Shown: positions 35,346-44,360 of the stretch, piece by piece
How positions within the stretch are numbered: the first letter of the stretch is position 1
How the letters are laid out: the number at the start of each line of letters is the position of its first letter
From: Bin87 sp034421995
GTDB lineage: Bacteria; Chloroflexota; Dehalococcoidia; Lucifugimonadales; UBA3495
Reading direction: 5' to 3'
Length of the DNA: 64,000 nt
NCBI GenBank assembly: GCA_034421995.1
Contig: DAOUJY010000025.1
Coordinates: 1-64,000, forward strand
The notes under the pieces: generated by a model
Databases searched by the model: none
What the model saw: only the letters and a program-made list of their open reading frames with translations
What the model was told of the DNA's origin: nothing
Position numbers and translations under genes: made by a program

Positions 35346-36569
35346 CTAGACGGAGGTGTTGATGGTGAACCCGAAGGCCGCCGCGCCTTCTACGATGGTG
35401 TCGGCCTGCTTTTCCAGCGCCTCGATGGTGCTCAGCACCTGGGACCGCCCGAACGCGCTGTCGGAGGCGGTGTCGGTCAAATGCTGGTCGAAGGGGTCCG
35501 GGATGTTGCGGGCCATGGTGACGGCCATGGCGGTCTCCCCGGCCAGGCGGTCGGCCAACGCTTCGTTGTCGGCGGCGAACAGGTCTATGATGCCCGGCCC
35601 GGAGACCACGCCGTAATCCCCTGTCAGCACCATCCGCACGCCGATGGCGTTGCCGACGATGTCCGCGACGGTGTTGTCGGAGAAGCAGGAGTGTTCGTCC
35701 TCCTGAGAACGCTCGGAATAGGCGACAAACATCCGCTCGCCGGCCAGTTCGCCCTTGCTGAGGGCGCCGGCGCCGGTGATGATGTCCACCAGGGCGTCGT
35801 CGGCCGGTTTGGCCAGGAACTCGGCCCGGTAGTTGCCGCCGCCGGGGGCCCAGGCGTCAACCATATCCTGCAAGTGACCGAGCAACGTGTTGGAAGCCAC
35901 CGCGAGGTACTGGCCGCGCCGGTCGGCGTTGTCGTTGGTGGTGAAGTCCTCCACCGGACGAGCGCCGGGGCCGCCGTCGTTCAGATCCTGCCCCCAGAGC
36001 AGAAACTCGATGGCGTGCCAGCCGGTGGAAACGTTCTCCTCGCCGCCCTCTTCGTTGAGAGAGATGATAAGGTCGGCGTCGATTACCGGGTACTCGTCCG
36101 GCATGTTGATGACGCCGGCCGTGGGGTTGCCTTCCACGTAATCGATGTAGGATTCGTCCATGGGCCAGGCGTTGATCAGCCCCTCCGGGCCGTCCTCTTC
36201 GTTGTCAATGGGGCCGCCGTAGAACCGGAACACTTCAGTGGGGCCGTAATCATCGCGGGCGCGAAGCCACGCGCGCTTGGCCGCTTCGAGGCTGGCCGGG
36301 TTGGGGTCAGCCAGGAAGGCGTCGATTGCCGTGTCCATAACCATGGCCGACCCCAGGCTCTGGGAATACAGGCCATGTACTCCATTGGCGTAGTGGGCGA
36401 CCACTTCCGCCTTCAGCGCGTCCACATCAACCTTTGGCTCCTCCATCATGGCTGCTGTCGGCGCCGGGGGAGCCGGAGCGGGTTCATTAGCGCACGCCAC
36501 CGCCGTCAGGCCGAGGCATAGCGCCAATCCCACCATAACCAACCGGGTACGCTGCCATTTTCGTTTCAT
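35346..36569 (-). CDS. Imelysin-family lipoprotein, IrpA-like
   Basis: 407 residues with GGAGGA before ATG. The lipobox is LTAVAC, followed by a Pro/Ala-rich linker. The imelysin motif GxHxxE is intact (GWHAIEFLLWG), unlike the second imelysin in this operon. Members such as IrpA and EfeO are periplasmic or lipid-anchored proteins induced by iron limitation. It is the first gene of the operon, so the promoter at 36661-36689 and a Fur-like half site upstream probably control all three genes. Confidence 0.88.
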   Translation of the reverse strand: MKRKWQRTRLVMVGLALCLGLTAVACANEPAPAPPAPTAAMMEEPKVDVDALKAEVVAHYANGVHGLYSQSLGSAMVMDTAIDAFLADPNPASLEAAKRAWLRARDDYGPTEVFRFYGGPIDNEEDGPEGLINAWPMDESYIDYVEGNPTAGVINMPDEYPVIDADLIISLNEEGGEENVSTGWHAIEFLLWGQDLNDGGPGARPVEDFTTNDNADRRGQYLAVASNTLLGHLQDMVDAWAPGGGNYRAEFLAKPADDALVDIITGAGALSKGELAGERMFVAYSERSQEDEHSCFSDNTVADIVGNAIGVRMVLTGDYGVVSGPGIIDLFAADNEALADRLAGETAMAVTMARNIPDPFDQHLTDTASDSAFGRSQVLSTIEALEKQADTIVEGAAAFGFTINTSV

Positions 36570-36660
36570 TTGGATCTTCCTCCAAATTGACTGGATTGTT
36601 CACCGTTTCACCGTTTGATTGTGGCTACGCAAGCAGTCGATAACGGCAACGGTAGCGAGT

Positions 36661-36689
36661 ATTTTGGCTATAGTTATTTATTGTGTCAA
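36661..36689 (-). promoter_or_regulatory. Promoter of the imelysin operon
   Basis: On the minus strand TTGACA (36689-36684), 17 nt, then CAAAAT (36666-36661). The -35 is perfect and the -10 matches four of six. It lies about 90 nt upstream of the first imelysin start. Confidence 0.5.
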
Positions 36690-36700
36690 GTGTACCTTTG
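36690..36700 (-). promoter_or_regulatory. CAAAGGTACAC box, copy A
   Basis: CAAAGGTACAC on the minus strand directly abuts the -35 of the imelysin promoter. The same 11-mer occurs on the plus strand at 37010-37020 upstream of the divergent promoter. A shared regulator is possible. Confidence 0.4.
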
Positions 36701-36716
36701 CATAATTTACCTGCTA

Positions 36717-36735
36717 ACGCATCACAATCATTATC
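36717..36735 (-). promoter_or_regulatory. Fur-like half site
   Basis: GATAATGAT on the minus strand (36735-36727) matches a perfect half of the classical 19-bp Fur box; the second half is poor, giving about 12 of 19 matches. Context with imelysin genes makes iron control reasonable, but half-sites occur by chance. Confidence 0.3.
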
Positions 36736-37009
36736 CTGGCAATCGGATTGCGTTCAGTTGATCGGCTATCCTTCAGCTGGCTTCTGGGAGCATGATCCGC
36801 CCACGATTGCCAGCGGATCGCCGATTTAGCGTACCTCCTTATAGGCAAATTGGGCTCATGGCCTCGTCAGATAGAGCGGCGGATTTGTGCGTCCAATGGG
36901 AACTCTAACGTGGGACGGGTCGTTTTCGCTGATCGCCTGGGCGTCGGTCCGCGTTCTGGTTGAACTCCGGGTACGGCTGATTTGACGGCAGTTGTAATGG
37001 GATCGGCTC

Positions 37010-37020
37010 CAAAGGTACAC
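37010..37020 (+). promoter_or_regulatory. CAAAGGTACAC box, copy B
   Basis: Identical to the 11-mer beside the imelysin promoter and on the opposite strand, 23 nt upstream of the TTGACA at 37044. The pair has the geometry of operators serving divergent promoters. Confidence 0.4.
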
Positions 37021-37043
37021 CAAAAATTGATGTGTGTAGGGTG

Positions 37044-37072
37044 TTGACAAGAAATTCAGTGTGTACTAAATT
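37044..37072 (+). promoter_or_regulatory. Strong promoter upstream of the fusion-protein operon
   Basis: TTGACA (37044-37049), 17-nt spacer, TAAATT (37067-37072). The -10 is flanked by GTGTAC (37061-37066) and GTACAC (37084-37089), which form an inverted repeat over the start site and could bind a repressor. Confidence 0.65.
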
Positions 37073-37081
37073 AGCGGGGCC

Positions 37082-37162
37082 ATGTACACATCCATTGGGT
37101 TAGTGGCAGTCGGAATTGAAAAACATCGGCGGGTTGCTATAGCGGCAGTGATCCTCCGGTAA
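37082..37162 (+). CDS. Possible leaderless 26-residue micro-ORF
   Basis: ATG 37082 lies 9 nt after the -10 element, so the transcript would begin at or beside it. The frame runs 26 codons to TAA 37160-37162 and encodes a mildly hydrophobic, basic peptide (MYTSIGLVAVGIEKHRR at the start). It could be a leader peptide for the downstream gene, since a 12-bp hairpin follows. It may also be coincidental. Confidence 0.3.
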   Translation: MYTSIGLVAVGIEKHRRVAIAAVILR

Positions 37163-37181
37163 TTCGCCCCCCTCGGGCAAC

Positions 37182-37215
37182 CGGCCTTGTCGGATCCCTC
37201 CTCCCGGCAAGGCCG
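37182..37215 (+). promoter_or_regulatory. Leader hairpin before the fusion-protein gene
   Basis: CGGCCTTGTCGG (37182-37193) pairs over 12 bp with CCGGCAAGGCCG (37204-37215), including one G-T pair, around a 10-nt loop. No T tract follows, so it is not a standard terminator. It sits between the micro-ORF and the start at 37280. Confidence 0.5.
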
Positions 37216-37279
37216 CATTGATTGGAAAGACGGTTAAGTCAGCTTAGCCAACCTAGAACAAGGGGCAAAGTACCAGGCT

Positions 37280-40200
37280 ATGACGACGCGGGAATCACAT
37301 CGGTCTGACCCAGCGACGGGAGAAGCGGCGAATACCCCGGCGAACCTGTTCGGGGCATCCGGTCGAAGCGCGGCGTTCCGCGTCGGCATCGGACTGTCGT
37401 TAATCATCGCCGTTGGCCTGCTGGTATGGCGGCTCGCCGACTGGAGCCAAATGCTGGACGCACTGCGCGTCCTGTTGGTCCGGCCGGAGCTGCTGGGCGC
37501 GCTGGTAGCCAGCTACACCGGGGCTTTCATCCTCCGGGCAATCGCCTGGCGGCGCCTGATGGCCGGCGGCGGGGGTGTATTCGACCTGTTCACCTACCTG
37601 CAAGCGGCCCTGTTGGCGAATCACCTTTTGCCCTTCAAGTTGGGCGAGGCGGTTCGACCGGTCTTGGCCGCCCGCCGGGGCGCTTCCCTACCCGATGCGG
37701 CTGCGTCCACGGCAGTGGCCCGCCTCTTGGATTTCGCCGCACTGATCGTTATTGCAGCAGTCGGCGGGCTGCTCTTGTCGTTGCCGGCAGGACGGATATT
37801 GTGGTTGCAGAACCTCGTATTGCCCGTTGCGGTGATCTGCGGCGCGGCGGCGGCGCTGTTCCTGCTGCGCGTCCGCGCGCTGGACGGGTTCACGCCGAAT
37901 CCGATCCAGCGCCGGCTGGAACGTCTGCGCGCGCAATTGGCAACGATGTCCGCCGCCCGCATCGCCAAAGCCGCGCTGTGGACGCTGCCCAGTTGGATCC
38001 TCGAAGCGGCGGTGTTGCTGGTGGCGGCGCAGGCCCTGGGAACCGAACTCTCCCTGTCCGCAGCAATCGCCGTAACGGCGTTCACGGTCCTGTTCCAGGT
38101 CTTCCATGTGACGCCTGGCGGCATCGGTGTCTATGAGGCCACCATGACGGGCGCGCTCTATTCTCTGGGGGTGCCCTGGCAGGAAGGGCTTGCCGTGGCG
38201 GTGCTGACCCACGGCCTCAAGTTTGCCTACTCCTACACCTTCGCGGCCGGTTTCACCCTGGTCGCTGTGCGAGACCTGATACCCGCCTGGGGTCTCGGCG
38301 CCCTGCGGGGTTCCGCCGAGGGCGACAAGCACGCCTCCCGCTTCGAGATCTTCGCGGCACGCGCCTGGAACGTGCTCAACGAGGGCAAACCTTTCACGCC
38401 CGTGTTCACCCTGGGGATCCTGGCGCTGCTGAGCATCCCCCACCTCACCGACGGCGGCTACTGGCTGCGGGCGGGATTGGCCCTGCTGGCGCTGGTCCCG
38501 ATGTTCGTCGTCTTCTACCGGTTCGATTTCCCTCTGAAGCTGCGGATCGCGCTGTGGGTGTACCTGGGAGTGTTCTTGGCAGTGTTCCGGTTCTTCGACG
38601 CCATCGCGATTGCCCTCATCCTGAGCATCTACCTCACCTTCACCATCGTCCTGTGGGGCACGATTTACTACCACCTGCGCATCGGCACATCCTGGTTCAA
38701 CTTCACCCGGTTCTGGCGGCTGGTGCTGGAAAATCCCGACCCCACCAGCGGCAATTTCCTGGAACAGATTCCCAAGCTGGCGATCCTGGTTCTGTCATTC
38801 CAAATGCTGGTAGGTGCGCCATCGGTTTGGCCCTTCGTGGCATTGGAAGGATTCACCCTGGCAGTGGCCATCACGGGCCTCCTGTTGCACCAGTGGTTCT
38901 TCACTTGGCCGCCGGCGCCGTCACTGGTGCCGACGCGGTTGCGGGCCATCCCGGGCAAAAGGATCTCCCGCCGTTTCATCACTATAGTCATCGACGGGTG
39001 TCGGTTCGACCGGCTACAGGAGGCCGACACCCCGTTCATCGACAAAATCCGGCGCGAGGGCGTGGATTACGTCGATACGTCCACCGTGTACCCGGCCCGC
39101 ACCGTTACCGGGTTCAGTTCGATGTTCACCGGGGCGCCGCCTCGCGTTCACGGAATGTCCAGCAACTTCGTGCCCAGCCTGGGCGTCAAGTGCGAGTCCA
39201 TATTCGACGCGCTGCGCGCCGGCGGCTTGACCGGCATGTTGGTGGGCATCGCGCATCTGGTGGACGCCTTCGGCGAGGCGGACGTTGAGACCGTCACCGC
39301 CGTCACCAACAACGACGAGATCGACGACGCACTGAAAGCAAGGGCCAAGGTGGTCGTCGAGCGGGATGACCCTGACCTGCTCATTCTGCAGCTCCTCAGC
39401 GTTGACCAGACCGGCCATGCCCGGGGCAGCTACAACTCCGAGTACCTGGCCAAGATTGAGGAGAGCGACCGCCATATCGAGGATTTCCTGGGTTGGTGCG
39501 ACTCGGTCGGGTACCTGGAAGGCGCGACAGTGCTGATCACAGCCGACCACGGCCAGGGCATCGGAATCGGCGGGCACGGCCACATGGGCCCGACGGAGCG
39601 GTACGTGCCCTTGATCATGTGGGGAGAGGGCGTTGAGCTGGCCGGGCCGGTGGAACAACCGCGTTCCGTCATGGACGTCACTGCCACCATAGCCTACTAC
39701 CTGGGGGTGGAACCGCCGGCCCAGTCAGTCGGGCAGGTCCTGGGCGTCCCGGACGCGGACGACGCCTCCCGCCCGGTGGCGGTGATCGTCCCCGCGTACA
39801 ACGAGGCGGAGAACCTGCCGGTCACGCTGGCGCGAATACCCCGGCAACAGCGTCCCGACCTGAAGGTGATCGTGGTGGACGACGGTTCGTCGGACGACAC
39901 CGTAGCGACAGCCCAACGACACGGCGCGGATGTGGTGGTATCCCACCAGCGGAACCGGGGGCTGGGCGCCGCGTTGCGCACCGGCCTGGCCACCGCCAAC
40001 GAACTGGACGCCCGCGCCGCCGTGTATGTAGATGCCGACGGCGAGTATCCGCCCGAGCAGATACCGGACCTGCTGGCGCCCATAGAGTCCGGCGAAGCCG
40101 ACTACGTCTTTGGTTCGCGCTACCTGGGTAATCGCCCCAGCCAACGAGCCTTCCGTCGCATCGGCAACCTGGCGTTCACCGCGGCGCTCAACCTGGCGTG

Positions 40201-40447
40201 CGGCCGGCGCATCAGCGACGGGCAGACCGGCTTTCGGGCCTTCTCCCGCCGGGCGCTGGAGTGCGCCGAAATCATCCACGACTACAACTACGCCCAAGTG
40301 CTGACCCTGGACCTGTTGAAGAAAGGTATGCGTATGCGGGAAGTACCCGTCTCGTACCAGCGCCGCACTAAGGGCAAATCATTCGTCGGCCCCAAATATC
40401 TCTGGCTCGTCCCCACTGGGATGCTCCGGGAGATGTTGAGCAAATAA
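37280..40447 (+). CDS. Three-domain membrane fusion: flippase-like region, type I phosphodiesterase, GT2
   Basis: 1055 residues. About 30-345 is a UPF0104/lysylphosphatidylglycerol-synthase-type membrane region with the typical TPGGIGVYE turn. About 350-560 adds more helices. About 566-815 is a type I phosphodiesterase/nucleotide pyrophosphatase domain: IVIDGCRFD, Thr nucleophile region ARTVTGFSSMFTG, SVDQTGHARG and ADHGQGIGIGGHGHMGP supply the metal ligands. About 832-1055 is a family 2 glycosyltransferase (VIVPAYNEAENLP, VVDDGSSDD, YVDADGEYP) like dolichyl-phosphate sugar transferases. A role in lipid-linked glycan or envelope polymer making is inferred. The next gene begins 33 nt downstream. 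Confidence 0.85.
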   Translation: MTTRESHRSDPATGEAANTPANLFGASGRSAAFRVGIGLSLIIAVGLLVWRLADWSQMLDALRVLLVRPELLGALVASYTGAFILRAIAWRRLMAGGGGVFDLFTYLQAALLANHLLPFKLGEAVRPVLAARRGASLPDAAASTAVARLLDFAALIVIAAVGGLLLSLPAGRILWLQNLVLPVAVICGAAAALFLLRVRALDGFTPNPIQRRLERLRAQLATMSAARIAKAALWTLPSWILEAAVLLVAAQALGTELSLSAAIAVTAFTVLFQVFHVTPGGIGVYEATMTGALYSLGVPWQEGLAVAVLTHGLKFAYSYTFAAGFTLVAVRDLIPAWGLGALRGSAEGDKHASRFEIFAARAWNVLNEGKPFTPVFTLGILALLSIPHLTDGGYWLRAGLALLALVPMFVVFYRFDFPLKLRIALWVYLGVFLAVFRFFDAIAIALILSIYLTFTIVLWGTIYYHLRIGTSWFNFTRFWRLVLENPDPTSGNFLEQIPKLAILVLSFQMLVGAPSVWPFVALEGFTLAVAITGLLLHQWFFTWPPAPSLVPTRLRAIPGKRISRRFITIVIDGCRFDRLQEADTPFIDKIRREGVDYVDTSTVYPARTVTGFSSMFTGAPPRVHGMSSNFVPSLGVKCESIFDALRAGGLTGMLVGIAHLVDAFGEADVETVTAVTNNDEIDDALKARAKVVVERDDPDLLILQLLSVDQTGHARGSYNSEYLAKIEESDRHIEDFLGWCDSVGYLEGATVLITADHGQGIGIGGHGHMGPTERYVPLIMWGEGVELAGPVEQPRSVMDVTATIAYYLGVEPPAQSVGQVLGVPDADDASRPVAVIVPAYNEAENLPVTLARIPRQQRPDLKVIVVDDGSSDDTVATAQRHGADVVVSHQRNRGLGAALRTGLATANELDARAAVYVDADGEYPPEQIPDLLAPIESGEADYVFGSRYLGNRPSQRAFRRIGNLAFTAALNLACGRRISDGQTGFRAFSRRALECAEIIHDYNYAQVLTLDLLKKGMRMREVPVSYQRRTKGKSFVGPKYLWLVPTGMLREMLSK

Positions 40448-40480
40448 CGAGGAAACATATCCAGCAGGAGGATTGGCAAA

Positions 40481-43108
40481 GTGCATCATCACATCAAGAC
40501 GTGGGGAACCCATCTCCACCGGCGATATTGGATCGCGGGCCTGGCAATGACCATGCTGATGGCGTTGGCTTTGGCCTGCGGGCAGCAAGCGCCGGCCGCC
40601 GCCACGCAAGACGACGCGGCGCGAGCGCAGGCTGCGGAAGCGCAAGCCGAGGCGGCCGCCGCCCAGGCTACGGCGTCGCAAGCCCAGGCCGCTGCTGAAG
40701 CAGCCGCACAGGCCGCTACTGAAGCGGCGGCCGCCGGCGCATCGAACACGGAGGCGTTGCAAGCGCAGGCCGTGGCGGCCCAGCAGGCAGCCGAAGCGGC
40801 CCAGGCCGCGGCGTCGCAAGCCCAAGCCGCTGCTGAAGCAGCCGCACAGGCCGCGACGGAAGCGGCGCGCCGGGGCGAGGACCGCCCCACCATTTCGGTA
40901 ATCGGCGGCGGCAATGGAACGGCTTCCGTCTCAGCGTCCGGTACTGGGACGGGCACGGGGTCAGTGTCCGGCGTCGGAACTGGAACCGGCACGGGATCAG
41001 CATCCGGGACGGGCACGGGTACCGGCTCCGCATCTGGCGCCGCTACCGGCGCAATGATGGGCCAGGAGAAAGCGGGTGGTCTAATGATTCCCACTGGGCT
41101 CAGCTATGAGACCGAGGGGCCCACCGCGTCCGACGGATACTACCATCCTACGACCAACCGGGAGATCTACCAAAAGATTTCAACGGACTACCAGGAGATA
41201 GCCAAGCTGACCAATGTGATCCGGGAGGGCAAGCCTTTCCCGGCAGCGGAGATCTGGCTACTCTACGAATCTGGTTCGCATACCCGCCTCGGGCCGCAGA
41301 GCCGGACGCTGCGGAGCTTTGCCGCCGGGTCCACACCGTCAACGTACTTCCCGGAATCGGCTGAGTTCTACGGGTCCGACACTTTCCTCGACGACTCCAT
41401 TGAGAACGTCATCCGGGGGCGTAGAGAAGCAGAGAATTACAGCGATGCCCAGAAGCGACAGGCCATCAACAAGGGCATGCTCAGGATCCTCTATCACTGG
41501 GCCAAGTTCTATATGATTATCGGCGTCGACCGGTCGAGCTCCCGCCTGATTGACGAGGCCTGGGCCGTGTACGTCGGAGAGGAAGTTGACGGCGCGTATC
41601 CCAACTCCCTGGCCGCTTTGGCACAAGCGCGCGAAGGCAACTTCGGCCGGCAAGGCGCCATTGACATCCCGTTGCGCCAAGCCATGGACCGGGCCCGGCA
41701 GGCCGCCGATGACGGCGATGCCGCTGCCCTGGAAACGGCGGCCAACGAGGTGTATTCCCGCTTCAACGCCATGTTCTACCTCGCCACTGTCCGGTACATC
41801 GGTCGGGTGGCGGATGACGCAGCGGCCGGCGACCGGGACGCTCTGGGGACACACCAGGTGGAAGCCCTGGCGTTCTACCGGTCCATCCAGCCCGACGTCG
41901 CCAAGGCGGACCAGTCTGCCGACGAGACCATCATGGCCTACCTGACGGCCGACGGGAGCGAGATAACGAACGCCTCGCGTGACGCGGTCCTGGCCGCCCT
42001 CAACGGAACGGCCTTGGCGCTCATGCTGGAACGGAGTGATCTCGTAACCAGGTACACCGACGATACCGGCGACGGGTCGAGTGGAACCCCGTCCCCGGAC
42101 ACCGGAGAACTGGACCTTTCGTCCGGCTTCTTCATCCCGGTGAACCTCCCCCATGAGACCGACCGCAGCGTGCCCAGCCCGTCAGACGGCTACTACCACG
42201 CGACCACCAATCGTGAGCATTATCAGAAGATCCCCTCGGACTACCAGGAAATCGCCAGGCTGACCAACGTGATCAGGGATGGTGAACCCCTGCCGGCGGC
42301 AAACATCTTCCTGTTGTACGAGGTCGGGATGCACACTCGCATCGGCCCTCGCAGCAAGCCGCTCCGGAATTTCGCTCGGGACCCCGAACGCGCTGAGGAA
42401 TTCCCCCTCGCTGCCGAGTTCTACGGGTCGGGCAACTTCCTGGACACGCCCATCAACAACGCCATACGGGGCCGGGGCGACGCCGCCGAATGGTCCGACG
42501 CTCAGAAGCGCCAGGCCATCAACAAGGGCATCCTCCGGATCCTCTATCACTGGTCCAAGCGCTATGTGATCGGCGGTTGCGCCGACCTGGACTCCGGGGA
42601 CGTTGATGAGGGCTGGGGCATCTACGTCGGCTTGCCGGGCGATGACGGGACCTATCCCTACTCGCTGTCCGCCCTAGCGCGCAGTCGTGAAGGCAACTTC
42701 GGACGGGAAGGCACTATAGACATCCCCATGCGCGAAGCTCTCGAGCGGGTGCGTCAGGCCGCTGAGAACGGCGATGCCGCCGCCTGTGACGCTGCGGCCC
42801 AGGAAGTCTTCTCACGGTTCAATGCCATCTTCTACCTGGCCACCGTCAGGTACATCGGCGTCTCGGCGCAGGACGTGCTGGACGGCAAGGATCCGGGCAC
42901 CCACCAGGTGGAAGCTCTGGCGTTCTATCAGTCCATTCAGCCTGAGGTGGCCCAGGCCGACCCCGCTGCTGACGAGACGATCATGGCCTACGTGACCGCC
43001 GACGCAAGCGAGGTTACACCCGAGGCGCGTGACGAAGCGTTGGCCGCCCTCAACCGGGCCGCGTCGGCGCTGATGTTGACGCCGGCTGATCTCGTCACCA
43101 GCTACTGA
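40481..43108 (+). CDS. Lipoprotein with two tandem FEA1-like domains
   Basis: 875 residues. A lipobox (LALAC, about residue 33) is followed by an Ala/Gln/Glu-rich stalk with near-repeats of SQAQAAAEAAAQAATEA (about 65-135), a Gly/Thr/Ser repeat (TGTGTGS type, about 150-190), then two related domains at about 200-520 and 547-875. Each has DGYYHPTTNREIYQK-type start, KRQAINKGMLRILYHW and FNAMFYLATVRYIG, and a THQVEALAFY end. This resembles the FEA1 iron-assimilation family, recognised from memory. The next gene encodes an iron(III)-binding protein. Confidence 0.65.
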   Translation: MHHHIKTWGTHLHRRYWIAGLAMTMLMALALACGQQAPAAATQDDAARAQAAEAQAEAAAAQATASQAQAAAEAAAQAATEAAAAGASNTEALQAQAVAAQQAAEAAQAAASQAQAAAEAAAQAATEAARRGEDRPTISVIGGGNGTASVSASGTGTGTGSVSGVGTGTGTGSASGTGTGTGSASGAATGAMMGQEKAGGLMIPTGLSYETEGPTASDGYYHPTTNREIYQKISTDYQEIAKLTNVIREGKPFPAAEIWLLYESGSHTRLGPQSRTLRSFAAGSTPSTYFPESAEFYGSDTFLDDSIENVIRGRREAENYSDAQKRQAINKGMLRILYHWAKFYMIIGVDRSSSRLIDEAWAVYVGEEVDGAYPNSLAALAQAREGNFGRQGAIDIPLRQAMDRARQAADDGDAAALETAANEVYSRFNAMFYLATVRYIGRVADDAAAGDRDALGTHQVEALAFYRSIQPDVAKADQSADETIMAYLTADGSEITNASRDAVLAALNGTALALMLERSDLVTRYTDDTGDGSSGTPSPDTGELDLSSGFFIPVNLPHETDRSVPSPSDGYYHATTNREHYQKIPSDYQEIARLTNVIRDGEPLPAANIFLLYEVGMHTRIGPRSKPLRNFARDPERAEEFPLAAEFYGSGNFLDTPINNAIRGRGDAAEWSDAQKRQAINKGILRILYHWSKRYVIGGCADLDSGDVDEGWGIYVGLPGDDGTYPYSLSALARSREGNFGREGTIDIPMREALERVRQAAENGDAAACDAAAQEVFSRFNAIFYLATVRYIGVSAQDVLDGKDPGTHQVEALAFYQSIQPEVAQADPAADETIMAYVTADASEVTPEARDEALAALNRAASALMLTPADLVTSY

Positions 43109-43145
43109 TGATAGACTCGTCAGCCCAGAACAGGAGAACCAAAGC

Positions 43146-44360
43146 ATGAAGAGTCTATCTCGACGATGCATCAGGGCTTTCTGGTTGCCGGCCGGTTTGC
43201 TGCTGGTGGGGCTGGGGCTGGCGCTGGCCTGCGGCGGGGGCGCTGAGCCGTCCCCCGGCACTCCGGCAGCGCCGGCGGCGGTCAACCCGACGGCGGCCCC
43301 AACTTCTCCATCGGCGTCAGCGCCGGCGGGCGTCAGTCCGCCGGCCATCCCAACCGTCGCGCCGGCGGCGGTCAGCCCCATGGCAACCTGGGTGCCGCCC
43401 ACGTTCGCGCCCGCCGAGGATCGGGACCGCACCCTCACCGTTTATTCCGGGCGTTCGCAAACGCTGGTTCACCCGTTGCTGGTGGGGTTTGGCGAGCAGA
43501 CCGGGATCGACATCCGGGTGAAATACGCCGGCAGCGCGTCCACGGCGGCGACCCTGCTGGAAGAGGGCGACAACACTCCCGCCGACGTGGTGTTCATGCA
43601 GGACCCCGGATCCCTGGGCATCCTCGCCGATTCGGGTATGTTGTCCCAGATTCCCCAGGCTACTCTGGACAAGGTGGACCCAAGGTTTCGCTCCCCGGCC
43701 GGCCTGTGGATCGGCACTTCGGGCCGCGCTCGCACCGTCATCTACAACACCGAAGCCATCGACCCGGCAACGGACCTCCCAGCGTCCATCCTGGATTTCA
43801 CGGCCCCGGAATGGCGGGGGAGAGTGGGCTGGGCGCCCCGCAACGGCTCATTTCAGGCTTTCGTGACTGCTCTGAGGCTCACCATCGGTGATGACGCGGC
43901 CCGGGAGTGGGTTGAGGGAATGCGTGACAACGACGCCGTGGCCTACCCGAACAACACAGCCACCGTTGCGGCCGCGGCTGCCGGCGAAGTGGATGTGGGC
44001 TTTGTGAACCACTACTACCTGGAACGGTTCCTCGAGGAACACGGACCGGAGTTCGGGGCGCGCAATCACTACATCGGCAACGGAGACCCTGGAGCTCTGG
44101 TGCTCGTGGCCGGCGTGGGCATACTGGACGCATCCGAGAACAAGGACATCGCCGTGGAGTTCGTGGATTTCCTGCTGGGAGCGCCGGCCCAGACCTATTT
44201 CGCCCAGGAGATCAAGGAGTACCCGGTATCGGCAGGAGTGGAGCCGGAGGGGGATCTGCCTCCCATGGAATCCCTGGACCCGCCCGACGTTGACCTGGGG
44301 AACCTCAGCGATTTGGAGGGCACTCTCAAACTGCTGCGGGAGGCCGACGTTCTGCCGTGA
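43146..44360 (+). CDS. Iron(III) ABC transporter substrate-binding protein (FbpA/FutA-like)
   Basis: 404 residues. Lipoprotein signal with LALAC, an Ala/Pro-rich linker to about 95, then a ferric-binding fold: LTVYSGRSQTLVHPLL, ADVVFMQDPGSLG, IGTSGRARTVIYN and GFVNHYYLER, the last holding the paired tyrosines typical of iron ligands in this family. It should capture Fe(III) outside the membrane for an ABC importer. No permease or ATPase gene follows; the next gene is a glycosyltransferase. AGGAG precedes the start. Confidence 0.88.
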   Translation: MKSLSRRCIRAFWLPAGLLLVGLGLALACGGGAEPSPGTPAAPAAVNPTAAPTSPSASAPAGVSPPAIPTVAPAAVSPMATWVPPTFAPAEDRDRTLTVYSGRSQTLVHPLLVGFGEQTGIDIRVKYAGSASTAATLLEEGDNTPADVVFMQDPGSLGILADSGMLSQIPQATLDKVDPRFRSPAGLWIGTSGRARTVIYNTEAIDPATDLPASILDFTAPEWRGRVGWAPRNGSFQAFVTALRLTIGDDAAREWVEGMRDNDAVAYPNNTATVAAAAAGEVDVGFVNHYYLERFLEEHGPEFGARNHYIGNGDPGALVLVAGVGILDASENKDIAVEFVDFLLGAPAQTYFAQEIKEYPVSAGVEPEGDLPPMESLDPPDVDLGNLSDLEGTLKLLREADVLP

